From Alphaproteobacteria bacterium (GTDB taxonomy: Bacteria; Pseudomonadota; Alphaproteobacteria; CAAGCB01; CAG-977), in assembly GCA_900768185.1 (NCBI GenBank), contig CAAGCB010000024.1, positions 1-21,717 of the forward strand: 21,717 bases of DNA, read 5' to 3'. This document shows, one piece after another, positions 6,309 to 13,388 of this stretch. Position numbers and translations under genes: made by a program. The notes under the pieces are model-generated. The model saw only the letters and a list, made by a program, of their open reading frames with translations, was not told the origin of the DNA and searched no databases. Positions within the stretch are counted from its first letter, which is position 1, and every line of letters begins with the position of its first letter.

Positions 6309-7846
6309 TGCTTTACGACCAATACGGCAACAAAATCGACACGGCGAAATTGAAACAGGCGGAAGCTGTCCGCGTTATTCCGGGCGTGCGCGACGTGTCG
6401 TCGTCCTATCCGTCGAACGGGCTTGTCCCGCAACGGCTGGCGCGGATTTTACGCAACGCCGACGACGGTGACATCACGGCGTACATGGAACTGGCGGAGG
6501 AAATGGAAGAAAAGGAAATGCAGTACGCGTCCGTTCTTTCGACCCGCAAGCGCGCCGTCGCCCAACAGGAAATCACGGTCAAGCCCGCCGACGATTCCGC
6601 AACCGCCCTTAAACACGCCGAGTTTGTCGAGGAGTTTTTAAACCGCGACTGCCTGTCCGACGAGATTTTCGACATCATGGACGCGGTCGGCAAAGGCTTT
6701 TCGGTGTCGGAAATCATCTGGGACACGTCGTGCGGTCAATGGATGCCGCAACGCTTGGAGCTGATTGACCCCAAGTGGTTCACGTTCGACCGGAACGATA
6801 TGCGGACGATTCTGCTGAAAACCGAGGACGGAACGCGGCCGCTGACGCCGTACAAGTATTTGACGGCGCACATCAAGGCGAAGTCCGGCATTCCCGTCCG
6901 TTGCGGTCTGGCGCGGCTGGTCGCTTGGTTTTACCTGTTTAAAAACTTCAATATGAAGTCGTGGGTGACGTTTTTGGAGGTTTACGGTCAGCCGATTCGC
7001 ATCGGCAAATACGGTTCGAGTTCGACCGACAAGGACAAGAAAACGCTGTTGCGCGCAGTCTATAACATCGGTTCGGACGCGGCGGTCATCATTCCCGACA
7101 GCATGAACATCGATTTCATCAGCGAAACGCAACGGTCAAGCTCAACCGAAAGCTACGAAAGGTTTTCAAACTACGTCGATTTGTCGATTTCCAAAGCGGT
7201 TCTGGGGCAAACGACGACGACCGACGCGGTTTCGGGCGGACACGCCGTCAGCAAGGAACACAACGAAGTCCGCCACGACATCATGTGGAGCGACATCAAA
7301 CAGCTGCAATCGGTTTTAAAGCGCGACATCGTGCGGCCGATGATTGACTTGAACTTCGGCAAGCAGGACAAATACCCCGAAATCATCATCGGGAACGAGG
7401 AAAGCGAGGACGTTTCGGTAACGGTCTCCGCGCTTGAAAAGCTTGTGCCGCTGGGATTGAAAGTATCCGCGTCGGAAATCCGTTCAAAGCTGGGACTGCA
7501 AGCCCCGAAAGACGATGACGACGTTCTGACGTATGCCCCGCAACCGCTGTCGCCGGCTTTGAACGAACGGGCGTTGAACGAAGCTTTAAACGACGGTTTA
7601 ACCCCCGTCGAACCGGACGATATGGAACTGGCGGCGCGGGAAATGGCGGCGGATTACGAATCGACGCTGAACGGGATTTTGTCCCCCGTCGAACAGGCGT
7701 TGGAACATTGCCAAACCTACGATGACGCAAGGCGGGCGTTGCTGGCGAGCTTTCCGGACATGGATACGGACAAGCTGGAATCCCTGCTGGCGAAAGCGTT
7801 TTTTCGGGCGCATTTAAACGGGCGGGTCGGCTATGGCAAAGATTGA
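6308..7846 (+). CDS. Portal protein (DUF935, Mu gp29-like)
   Basis: The 512-residue protein is the DUF935 portal, the dodecameric ring through which DNA enters the head. Recognisable parts are the N-terminal AKLKQAEAVRVIPGVRDV, the ILRNADDGDITAYMELAEEMEEKE region, the wing segment SVSEIIWDTSCGQWMPQRLELIDPKWF, and the conserved KSWVTFLEVYGQPIRIGKY followed by a stem/crown region with SSSTESYERF and VLGQTTTTDAVSGGHAVSKEHNEVR. Length is typical of the family. It starts in a TGATG junction with terminase and overlaps the MuF gene by 14 bases, so stoichiometry is probably set by translational coupling. Confidence 0.95.
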   Translation: MLYDQYGNKIDTAKLKQAEAVRVIPGVRDVSSSYPSNGLVPQRLARILRNADDGDITAYMELAEEMEEKEMQYASVLSTRKRAVAQQEITVKPADDSATALKHAEFVEEFLNRDCLSDEIFDIMDAVGKGFSVSEIIWDTSCGQWMPQRLELIDPKWFTFDRNDMRTILLKTEDGTRPLTPYKYLTAHIKAKSGIPVRCGLARLVAWFYLFKNFNMKSWVTFLEVYGQPIRIGKYGSSSTDKDKKTLLRAVYNIGSDAAVIIPDSMNIDFISETQRSSSTESYERFSNYVDLSISKAVLGQTTTTDAVSGGHAVSKEHNEVRHDIMWSDIKQLQSVLKRDIVRPMIDLNFGKQDKYPEIIIGNEESEDVSVTVSALEKLVPLGLKVSASEIRSKLGLQAPKDDDDVLTYAPQPLSPALNERALNEALNDGLTPVEPDDMELAAREMAADYESTLNGILSPVEQALEHCQTYDDARRALLASFPDMDTDKLESLLAKAFFRAHLNGRVGYGKD

Positions 7847-9080
7847 TTACGCTCCGCTCGCTCCCGAAGCCGCCGTTCGCTTTTTGAAAAACAAGGGCTA
7901 CAAAATCGGCTTTAACTGGACGGACGTTTGGAAGCGCGAGCATCAGATCGCGTTCACGGTTGCCAAGGCGATGAAAATCGACCTGCTTCAAGACATCAAA
8001 CAAAGCCTTGAAGACGCTTTGGAAAAAGGCGTTCCGTTTCAGCAGTGGCAGAAAAACATTCGTCCGATTTTGCAACAAAAAGGCTGGTGGGGCAAAAAGA
8101 CGATGACCAATCCGCACACGGGCTTGCCCGAAGAGGTGCAGTTGGGAAGTCCGCGCCGCCTGTCCATCATTTACGACACGAACGTCCGCATGGCGTACGC
8201 GGCGGGGCATTGGGAAGCGTTGGAGGAAAACAAGAAAGCCGCGCCCTATTTGCGCTACGTTTGCGTCATGGACGGCAAAACCCGCGAAGAACACCGCCGC
8301 TGGCACAACACGGTTTTGCCGATAGACGATCCTTTCTGGGAAACGCACTACCCGCCGAACGGGTGGCGATGCCGTTGTTCCGTCATTGCTTTGTCGAAAT
8401 ACGACCTTGAAAAGCAAGGACTGAGCGTCACCGAACAGCCGGACAACGGCACGCGGGGGATTGCGGCGGGCTTTGATTACAACGTCGGCAAGGACAGGGT
8501 TCGCCATTTTTCCCCGTCCTGCGACGAAAGCCTGCCGCAAACTTTCCAAAACCGCGACGACGAACTGCCGCCCCTGCCGACGGCTTCGCCTATGCCGAAA
8601 GACATTTTGTTACCCGACAATTTGACGGACGAGGAATACGCCGCCGCCTTTTTGCGCGAGTTCGGGGCGGACATCGGAAAGCCCGTTATTTATAAAGACG
8701 TGACGAACGAACCGCTCGTCATCGATGAGAGGCTTTTCACAACGAAAAGCACGGGTATTTCAAAGGTCAACAAGAACGGCCGCGGCAAATTTATGGTGCT
8801 GATGGCAAAAGCGTTGAAAGATCCGGACGAAGTTTGGTTGCGCTGGGAAAATGAACGGACAACGGGCAAACCCGTTTTAAAACGCCGCTACATCAAAATC
8901 TATCAGACCGAAGACGGCAGTCATTGCCTGACCGTGTTTGAAAAAGACCAAAAGACGTGGAAAGGCGCAACAACGTTTCCGGCAAACACCAGTAAATCTC
9001 TTGAAAAGAAAGACCGCTATATCAATCAATACCGAGACGGATTTCTGGCATATAAAAAACGCCAGTCGAATAGCAGCTGA
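7833..9080 (+). CDS. F: MuF minor head protein with C-terminal PBECR2-like nuclease domain
   Basis: The 415-residue protein has two parts. Residues 1 to about 220 are a Mu F/SPP1 gp7-type head morphogenesis domain, with DTNVRMAYAAGHWEAL (around 115-130), VCVMDGKTREEHRRWHNTVLP and the NGWRCRC cysteine motif (176-182). After a proline-rich linker (ELPPLPTASPMPKDI) residues 267 to about 405 resemble the PBECR2 domain, a Barnase/EndoU/ColicinE5-D/RelE-fold nuclease found on phage structural proteins. Features include FLREFGADIGKPVIY, KFMVLMAKALKDPDEVWLRWE and RRYIKIYQTEDGSHCLTVF. MuF proteins with variable toxin tips are a known polymorphic toxin class in temperate phages. Such a protein could be carried in the virion and delivered with DNA. 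Nuclease activity is inferred. Confidence 0.88.
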   Translation: MAKIDYAPLAPEAAVRFLKNKGYKIGFNWTDVWKREHQIAFTVAKAMKIDLLQDIKQSLEDALEKGVPFQQWQKNIRPILQQKGWWGKKTMTNPHTGLPEEVQLGSPRRLSIIYDTNVRMAYAAGHWEALEENKKAAPYLRYVCVMDGKTREEHRRWHNTVLPIDDPFWETHYPPNGWRCRCSVIALSKYDLEKQGLSVTEQPDNGTRGIAAGFDYNVGKDRVRHFSPSCDESLPQTFQNRDDELPPLPTASPMPKDILLPDNLTDEEYAAAFLREFGADIGKPVIYKDVTNEPLVIDERLFTTKSTGISKVNKNGRGKFMVLMAKALKDPDEVWLRWENERTTGKPVLKRRYIKIYQTEDGSHCLTVFEKDQKTWKGATTFPANTSKSLEKKDRYINQYRDGFLAYKKRQSNSS

Positions 9081-9089
9081 CGTCCAGAT

Positions 9090-9124
9090 GTGTGCCTACG
9101 ATTCCGCTATTCGGAGCGTCACAC
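9090..9124 (+). other. Stem-loop after the MuF-toxin gene
   Basis: GTGTG (9090-9094) pairs with CACAC (9120-9124), ACG with CGT, and TCCG (9103-9106) with CGGA (9112-9115), separated by small bulges, around a five-base loop. It starts ten bases after the stop codon. No U-run follows, so it may be an mRNA-end stabiliser or a poor terminator rather than a standard intrinsic one. Confidence 0.4.
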
Positions 9125-9135
9125 CCCCTCATTAG

Positions 9136-9294
9136 AAAAGATGCCTGCAAGCGGGCGGCATCCAGATTGACCCGTTCCTGATCCCACCGCATTGGGACAC
9201 AAAGTCAACCTTTATTATTAACAGTATGGCATCGATGAAAGGAAAAATCAAGGGTGCCTTTTCAAGAAGTGGAAAAACAGTTGAAGGAGTTTAA
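9136..9294 (+). pseudogene. Possible orphan C-terminal coding remnant
   Basis: A 52-codon open stretch without a good start reads protein-like, with IDPFLIPPHWDTKSTFIIN followed by a basic tail MKGKIKGAFSRSGKTVEGV and a TAA stop at 9292-9294. It begins just after a TAG. I do not recognise the family. In polymorphic-toxin loci, fragments of displaced toxin tips often lie after the active gene, so this could be one. A tiny gene from an ATG at 9226 (22 residues) is another possibility, but no ribosome site is evident. The evidence is only the look of the translation, so confidence is low. Confidence 0.25.
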
Positions 9295-9340
9295 TTTTTG
9301 TTTTAGCGTTGTTTGCAAAACGAATCAAAGGGAACTGGCT

Positions 9341-9805
9341 ATGGCTGATGCAGATTTGACTCAAACAGAAGCAGATCGCCTAATCAATATGGATAAGTAT
9401 CCATTAGAAGCAAATGATCATCGCTATACTTTTCCGGAAGCAGATGGCAGACGTTTGGAAATCCCGTTTACATCAGCCGATAGGAAAGAAGATTTTATAT
9501 TAAATTTTTGCCGGAAAAAAGTCATTTTGGAGAAAAGAAATCATGTAATTCGGGCGAAAAAGACAATTCTTTTGGTAAGACTTGATGTTGATGGTCCGCC
9601 TCATCTAAACCCCGATGGGAATCGATTGGAAGGAACGCATATTCACATTTATCGGGAAGGCTTCGGCGACCGCTGGGCTTTTCCTGTTCCTGAGGATAAA
9701 TTTTCAAAGTTATCCGACCCTTTAACTACATTGGAAGATTTTATGCGCTATTGTAACATAAGGGTGATTCCATTTATCGACAGGGATTTGTTGTCATGCC
9801 TATGA
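9341..9805 (+). CDS. DUF6978-like cargo protein
   Basis: The 154-residue soluble protein resembles the DUF6978 family. It opens LTQTEADRLINMDKYPLE, has a beta-rich middle (RRLEIPFTSADRKEDFILNFCRKKVILEKRN), then ILLVRLDVDGPPHLNPDG and the conserved-looking GTHIHIYREGFGDRWAFPV. The last motif has paired His and Asp residues that could bind metal, but no activity is established for the family as far as I know. The ATG at 9341 has AAAGGGA at 9327-9333; an upstream GTG at 9254 has weaker support. Composition is more AT-rich than the phage core. It overlaps the DUF1828-like gene, so they form a two-gene unit, possibly immunity or defence (inference). Confidence 0.68.
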   Translation: MADADLTQTEADRLINMDKYPLEANDHRYTFPEADGRRLEIPFTSADRKEDFILNFCRKKVILEKRNHVIRAKKTILLVRLDVDGPPHLNPDGNRLEGTHIHIYREGFGDRWAFPVPEDKFSKLSDPLTTLEDFMRYCNIRVIPFIDRDLLSCL

Positions 9806-10554
9806 ATGATTTGATTGATCGCTATTATAAATGGTTGCGTGATAGAACCATTTTGAAAGAGGAAAAAGACGTCGTCGAAATTACGACGCCTTATCTGAAT
9901 GCACATAACGATTATATCCAAATCTATCTGAAAAAAGACGGTGAAAGTTATATCTTGTCCGATGAAGGAGCAACCATTTCCGAATTGGAAATGTACGGAT
10001 GCTCTCTTGAAAGTGGCAAACGAAATAAGATTTTAAATTCTATTTTGCAGGGCTTCGGAGTTTTTCTAAAAGACGGAGTTATTCAAAATACGGCAAATGT
10101 TGAAGATTTTCCCTTAAAAAAACATTGCTTGATTCAAGCGTTGCTGTCAGTCAGCGATATGTTCTTTTTATCCGATCCCTATATCAAAAGCATTTTTTTG
10201 GAAGATGTTCATAACTGGTTGGATTTTTGCGATATTCGTTTTTCCCCGAATATCATCATCAAAGGACTGTCTGGATTTGATCGGAAGTTTGACTTTGTTA
10301 TTCCAAAATCAAGAAAGGCTCCGGAACGTCTTTTGAAAGCAATCAACAACCCTACAAAAAACGCGGCTGATTTGTTTATTATGGATTGGCTGGATACGAA
10401 AGACAGTCGTTCAGACGGTTCGTCTGCGTTTGTTTTTGTAAATGATACCGAAAAAACTATCGCTCCAGCTATACCGCAGGCATTAAAAAATTATGGAATA
10501 GCGTGTTGTCCGTGGTCTGAAAGAGACAGCGTTAAAGCTCAGTTGGTTGCATAA
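9796..10554 (+). CDS. DUF1828/DUF1829-like cargo protein
   Basis: The 252-residue protein has an N-terminal region (residues 1 to about 95) matching DUF1828: EITTPYLNAHNDYIQIYLKK followed by YILSDEGATISELEMYG. The C-terminal part is DUF1829-like, with IIIKGLSGFDRKFDFVIPKS and a final AFVFVND plus GIACCPWSERD segment. The Asp/Glu and Gly-Phe-Asp pattern with a beta-sheet core resembles a restriction-endonuclease-like fold, but I cannot confirm catalytic residues. The start at 9796 has AGGGA at 9782-9786; an ATG at 9802 forms an ATGA overlap with the previous stop and is an alternative. It is AT-rich like its partner and has the same phage-unlike composition. Confidence 0.72.
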   Translation: MPMNDLIDRYYKWLRDRTILKEEKDVVEITTPYLNAHNDYIQIYLKKDGESYILSDEGATISELEMYGCSLESGKRNKILNSILQGFGVFLKDGVIQNTANVEDFPLKKHCLIQALLSVSDMFFLSDPYIKSIFLEDVHNWLDFCDIRFSPNIIIKGLSGFDRKFDFVIPKSRKAPERLLKAINNPTKNAADLFIMDWLDTKDSRSDGSSAFVFVNDTEKTIAPAIPQALKNYGIACCPWSERDSVKAQLVA

Positions 10555-10570
10555 AATGAAAAACCGATTT

Positions 10571-10597
10571 TAAAGCCCGTGTGTGCGCGGCGGGCTT
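10571..10597 (+). terminator. Stem-loop terminator after the cargo pair
   Basis: AAAGCCCG (10571-10578) and CGGGCTTT (10590-10597) form a perfect eight-base-pair stem with an 11-base loop, 16 bases after the DUF1828-like stop. Only three T residues end the stem, so termination may be partial. It would separate the cargo transcript from the protease-capsid operon, which then needs its own promoter. Confidence 0.55.
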
Positions 10598-10694
10598 TGA
10601 TGACGGACAAGGTTTGCTTTTTGCGTTCAAAACGCGCACAACCCCGTTTAATAGGTGGTTAAATTTGATGTTATCCTTTACAGAAAAATCGGAT

Positions 10695-10788
10695 TTGACC
10701 TTTCGGGCAAAAAGTGCGATACGGAATCAAGAGCGGATGACCGCTTTATAGTGAACTGTTCCCGAATAGTATCGCTTTTGAAAACCGC
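10695..10788 (+). promoter_or_regulatory. Candidate phage promoter region, copy 2 (PI-like position)
   Basis: The block contains TTGACCTTT (10695-10703), TATAGTGAACTGTTCC (10747-10762) and GAAAACCGCC, the same words in the same order as the block before the zinc-finger gene. The spacing between the first two words differs by one base (52 versus 53). TATAGT matches a -10 box in five of six positions. In Mu the promoter PI lies before gene I, exactly this location. A start near 10759 would leave a leader of about 35 to 45 bases. Confidence 0.55.
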
Positions 10789-10793
10789 CGATA

Positions 10794-11804
10794 ATGGCGG
10801 GTATGAAAACACAGAACACACACATTGCCATCAATGAAATCGGTTCGCAGGCGTTGAACGTCAACGACGGCGGCGTTCCCGAAATCGTCCCCTTGATGTC
10901 GGTCGGTCGGAACGACGGCCGCGACGGTCGCACATTCTTTGTGTCGAACGCCGAGGAAGTCATCAAAGCGACCGACGCGTTTCGGGGAAACGCGGATTTG
11001 CTTTTGGACTACAACCATCAAAGCGAATACGCCCGCGAAAACGGACGCCCCGCGCCCGCTTCGGGCTGGATGAAAAACTTTGTCGTCCAAGACGGCTTTA
11101 TCTGCGCCGTCGTCGAATGGACGCCCAAAGCCCGCGAACTGATTAAAAACAAAGAGTTCCGCTTCATTTCCCCCGTTTTCATTCACAAAAACGGCGAAGT
11201 TGTGCGGATTGTGTCGGCGGCTTTGACGAATTCGCCGAACTTTGAACTGAAAGCTCTCAATCAACAGGAGAAAGAACAAATGGATACAGAAGAAACGGCT
11301 CTGTGTCAGGCACTCGGCGTGTCTGACGCGCAAACGGCGTTGCCGCGCATCGCCGGTTTGCAGGAAGCGGAACGGGCTTTGAACGAAGTCGCGCAGGCTT
11401 TGAACTGCGACTGTTCGGCGCAGGCGATTTTGACCGCCGCCCGCAACATCGAACCCGACAAGGCGAAATACGTTTCCACGACCGAATACGCCAAGGCTTG
11501 CAACGAACTGGCGGCGTTGAAGCGGGAACGCGAAGACGAAAAAGCCGCCGGCATCGTCGAAAAGGCGATTAACGAAGGCAGACTGCCGCCCGCGCTGAAA
11601 GAAAACGCCGTCGCCATGGCGAAAACGCAGGGCGAAACCGCGCTGAACGAATGGCTGACTTTGATCAAGCCCGTTTCCGGCAAGGACGCGCCGACCGATA
11701 CGCCGGCTTTGAAAACCGACGCTTTGACCGCCGAAGACAAAGCGGTTTGCCAGTCGCTGGGACTGACCGAAGAGGAATTTAAGAAAGGAATGGAAAATGC
11801 CTGA
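10794..11804 (+). CDS. I: Prohead maturation protease (Mu I-like)
   Basis: The 336-residue protein is the Mu I-type protease fused to the scaffold region. The N-terminal protease half contains LLLDYNHQSEYARENG (His75), ASGWMKNFVVQDGFICAVVEWTPKARELI and the serine segment IVSAALTNSPNFELKAL (Ser141), both typical of the family. The C-terminal half is helical scaffold sequence rich in Glu, Ala and Lys. It cleaves scaffold and capsid during head maturation and then probably itself. The start is uncertain: ATG at 10794 lies inside a CCGCC/GGCGG stem with no Shine-Dalgarno, while ATG at 10803 (MKTQNTH) has only GGCGGG nearby. Its 3' end overlaps the next gene by eight bases. Confidence 0.92.
   Translation: MAGMKTQNTHIAINEIGSQALNVNDGGVPEIVPLMSVGRNDGRDGRTFFVSNAEEVIKATDAFRGNADLLLDYNHQSEYARENGRPAPASGWMKNFVVQDGFICAVVEWTPKARELIKNKEFRFISPVFIHKNGEVVRIVSAALTNSPNFELKALNQQEKEQMDTEETALCQALGVSDAQTALPRIAGLQEAERALNEVAQALNCDCSAQAILTAARNIEPDKAKYVSTTEYAKACNELAALKREREDEKAAGIVEKAINEGRLPPALKENAVAMAKTQGETALNEWLTLIKPVSGKDAPTDTPALKTDALTAEDKAVCQSLGLTEEEFKKGMENA
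11280..11804 (+). CDS. Z: Nested scaffold protein (Mu Z-like), in-frame start inside I
   Basis: Inside the protease gene an ATG at 11280 is preceded by a strong AGGAG (11266-11270) nine bases upstream. It would give a 174-residue protein beginning MDTEETALCQALGV, exactly the helical scaffold portion without the protease. Mu makes the scaffold Z this way from within I, and lambda C/Nu3 is the same arrangement. The scaffold part contains repeated Ala-Leu-Glu helices (LQEAERALNEVAQAL, LAALKREREDEKAAGIVEKAI) and ends in the capsid-binding KGMENA tail. The internal ribosome site is better than that of the full-length gene, in keeping with scaffold being needed in excess. Confidence 0.75.
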   Translation: MDTEETALCQALGVSDAQTALPRIAGLQEAERALNEVAQALNCDCSAQAILTAARNIEPDKAKYVSTTEYAKACNELAALKREREDEKAAGIVEKAINEGRLPPALKENAVAMAKTQGETALNEWLTLIKPVSGKDAPTDTPALKTDALTAEDKAVCQSLGLTEEEFKKGMENA

Positions 11805-12189
11805 ACTCAACACACAGGAAATTTTGGGCGACGCCTACGTTTATCCCGTCGCCGCGAACACAACGGTTTGCGCTGGCGAAATCGCCTGCATCAACGCGGA
11901 CGGCTACTTGGTCGCCGGCAGTAAAACGACGGGCTTGAAAGCGGTCGGCATCGCGCAGGAAACGGCGACGGCAGTCGCGGCGGGTTCCGCGACCTGTCTG
12001 GTCAGACGCGGCACGTTCAAACTGGAAAACCTGTCGTCCGACGCGGTTGATTTGGCTGATGTCGGTTCAAACTGCTACATCCACGATTCCGGCACGGTCT
12101 GCGCGACAGAAACGGAAACCCCGTCCCATTCCGTCGCGGGCAAGGTTCGCGGCATCATCGACGGCAAAGTCGCCGTCCGCTTTGATTAA
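11797..12189 (+). CDS. Putative head decoration protein (gp33 position)
   Basis: The 130-residue, beta-rich protein has small-residue-dominated strands (AYVYPVAANTTVCAGEIACINADGYLVAG, ATAVAAGSATCLVRRGTFKLE) like the short capsid-stabilising or decoration proteins next to major capsid genes, including DUF2190-type proteins. It sits between the scaffold and capsid genes, where Mu has gp33. There is no signal peptide or enzyme motif. It starts inside the end of gene I (eight-base overlap) with AAAGGAA at 11785-11791. Decoration role is inferred from context; direct family recognition is moderate. Confidence 0.65.
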   Translation: MPELNTQEILGDAYVYPVAANTTVCAGEIACINADGYLVAGSKTTGLKAVGIAQETATAVAAGSATCLVRRGTFKLENLSSDAVDLADVGSNCYIHDSGTVCATETETPSHSVAGKVRGIIDGKVAVRFD

Positions 12190-12200
12190 GGAGGCAATCA

Positions 12201-13079
12201 ATGATTCTGAATGAAAATGCAATCCACGCCTTGAACACGGGCTTTAAAGCGAAGTTTCAGAACGCGTTTGCGAAATCCGCCCCGCAGTACACAAAGGTGG
12301 CGACCGTCGTCAATTCCAGCAAAGCCGCCGAGGACTACGGCTGGCTGAGGGCGGACGTGAAAATGCGCGAATTCGTGGGTTCGCGCGTGATCCAGAACGT
12401 CAGCAATCTGAAATACACCATTCGCAACCGCAAATTTGAAATGACGGTCGGCGTTCCGGTGGACGCGATTGCCGACGACAACATCGGGCAGTACGGGCCC
12501 ATGATGGCTGAAATGGGCAACGCCGCCGCGATGTACCCCGACGAACTGGTGTTCGAGCTGATGAAAAAAGGCACGGAAACCGTCGGCGTGGATGGGCAGT
12601 ATTTCTTTGACACCGACCATGCCGTCGGCGGCGAATCCGTTTCCAACTACACCGCCGGTTCCAATGCCGCGTGGTATCTGCTGGACTGCTCGCGCCCGAT
12701 CAAGCCGTTTATTTTCCAGAAACGTCAAGACCCGACGTTTGTCATCAAGGCCGACGAAAAGGATTCAAACGTCTTTGAACGCGATGAAATCCTGTACGGC
12801 GCAAAGGCGCGCGGCAACGCGGGCTACGGATTGTGGCAGATGGCGTACTGTTCGAAAGCCGACTTGACGACGGACAACTTCGACGCGGCGTATGCGGCGA
12901 TGCGAAGCTTGAAAGGCGAAAGCGGTCTGTCGCTGAACATCAAGCCGACATTGCTGGTCGTGCCGCCGTCTCTGCGCGGAAAAGCCGCGAAAATCATCAA
13001 ATCCGAAAGACTGTCGGACAACACGGACAACCACAACTACGGCATTGTGGAAATCCTTGAAGTCGCCGACTTGGCGTGA
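12201..13079 (+). CDS. T: Major capsid protein (Mu T-like)
   Basis: The 292-residue product is the Mu gpT-type major head subunit with the HK97 fold. Recognisable segments are the N-terminal LNTGFKAKFQNAF, DYGWLRADVKMREFVG, the NRKFEMTVGVPVDAIADDNIGQYGPM stretch, YFFDTDHAVGG, and the C-terminal LNIKPTLLVVPPSLRGKAAKII. A very strong AAGGAGG at 12188-12194 precedes the ATG, as expected for the most abundant virion protein. No N-terminal propeptide is obvious. Length is close to that of the family. Confidence 0.95.
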   Translation: MILNENAIHALNTGFKAKFQNAFAKSAPQYTKVATVVNSSKAAEDYGWLRADVKMREFVGSRVIQNVSNLKYTIRNRKFEMTVGVPVDAIADDNIGQYGPMMAEMGNAAAMYPDELVFELMKKGTETVGVDGQYFFDTDHAVGGESVSNYTAGSNAAWYLLDCSRPIKPFIFQKRQDPTFVIKADEKDSNVFERDEILYGAKARGNAGYGLWQMAYCSKADLTTDNFDAAYAAMRSLKGESGLSLNIKPTLLVVPPSLRGKAAKIIKSERLSDNTDNHNYGIVEILEVADLA

Positions 13080-13089
13080 GGGAGGAACA

Positions 13090-13377
13090 ATGAGTGACAA
13101 GGTTAAAATTACTGCCGTTGTTGACGGTTTTCGCCGCGGCGGCGTTGCCCACAGTGCCAAGGGACGCGTCTTTGACGTTTCCGAATTTACCAAGGAACAA
13201 CTGGCGCAAATTAAAGCGGAAGCGGGAAAAATGCTGTGCGTCCATTTCTTCAAAGAACCGGACAAAGCGGAAACTGCGCCGAAAAACAAGGGTAAATCGT
13301 CCGAAAAACAGGCGGTGAAGCCCGAAAACGAAAACGCGTCGAACGGGTCGGACGCGCCCGCTGCTGACGGGAAATGA
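13090..13377 (+). CDS. Mu gp35-like head protein (HI1506-like)
   Basis: The 95-residue protein starts with a compact beta domain (VKITAVVDGFRRGGVAHSAKGRVFDVSEFTKEQLAQIKAE), the feature of the HI1506/gp35 family, followed by a charged disordered tail rich in Lys, Glu, Asn and Ala. The family lies after the capsid in Mu-like phages and its role in the head is not known. GGAGG at 13080-13084 fixes the start at 13090. The stop lies in ATGACGG at the junction with the next gene. Confidence 0.78.
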   Translation: MSDKVKITAVVDGFRRGGVAHSAKGRVFDVSEFTKEQLAQIKAEAGKMLCVHFFKEPDKAETAPKNKGKSSEKQAVKPENENASNGSDAPAADGK

Positions 13378-13388
13378 CGGAGGAAGGA

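Noticed and set aside
10412..10426. Hairpin CAGACG GTT CGTCTG with a near match to the neisserial uptake word
   Set aside because: It lies inside the DUF1828-like coding region and is not an exact uptake sequence; I found no exact GCCGTCTGAA copy elsewhere, so it does not support a Neisseria host.
10655..10837. 60-codon rightward open frame over the second promoter block
   Set aside because: It runs through the shared promoter words and into the protease gene in another frame, with no recognisable protein pattern; non-coding is more likely.
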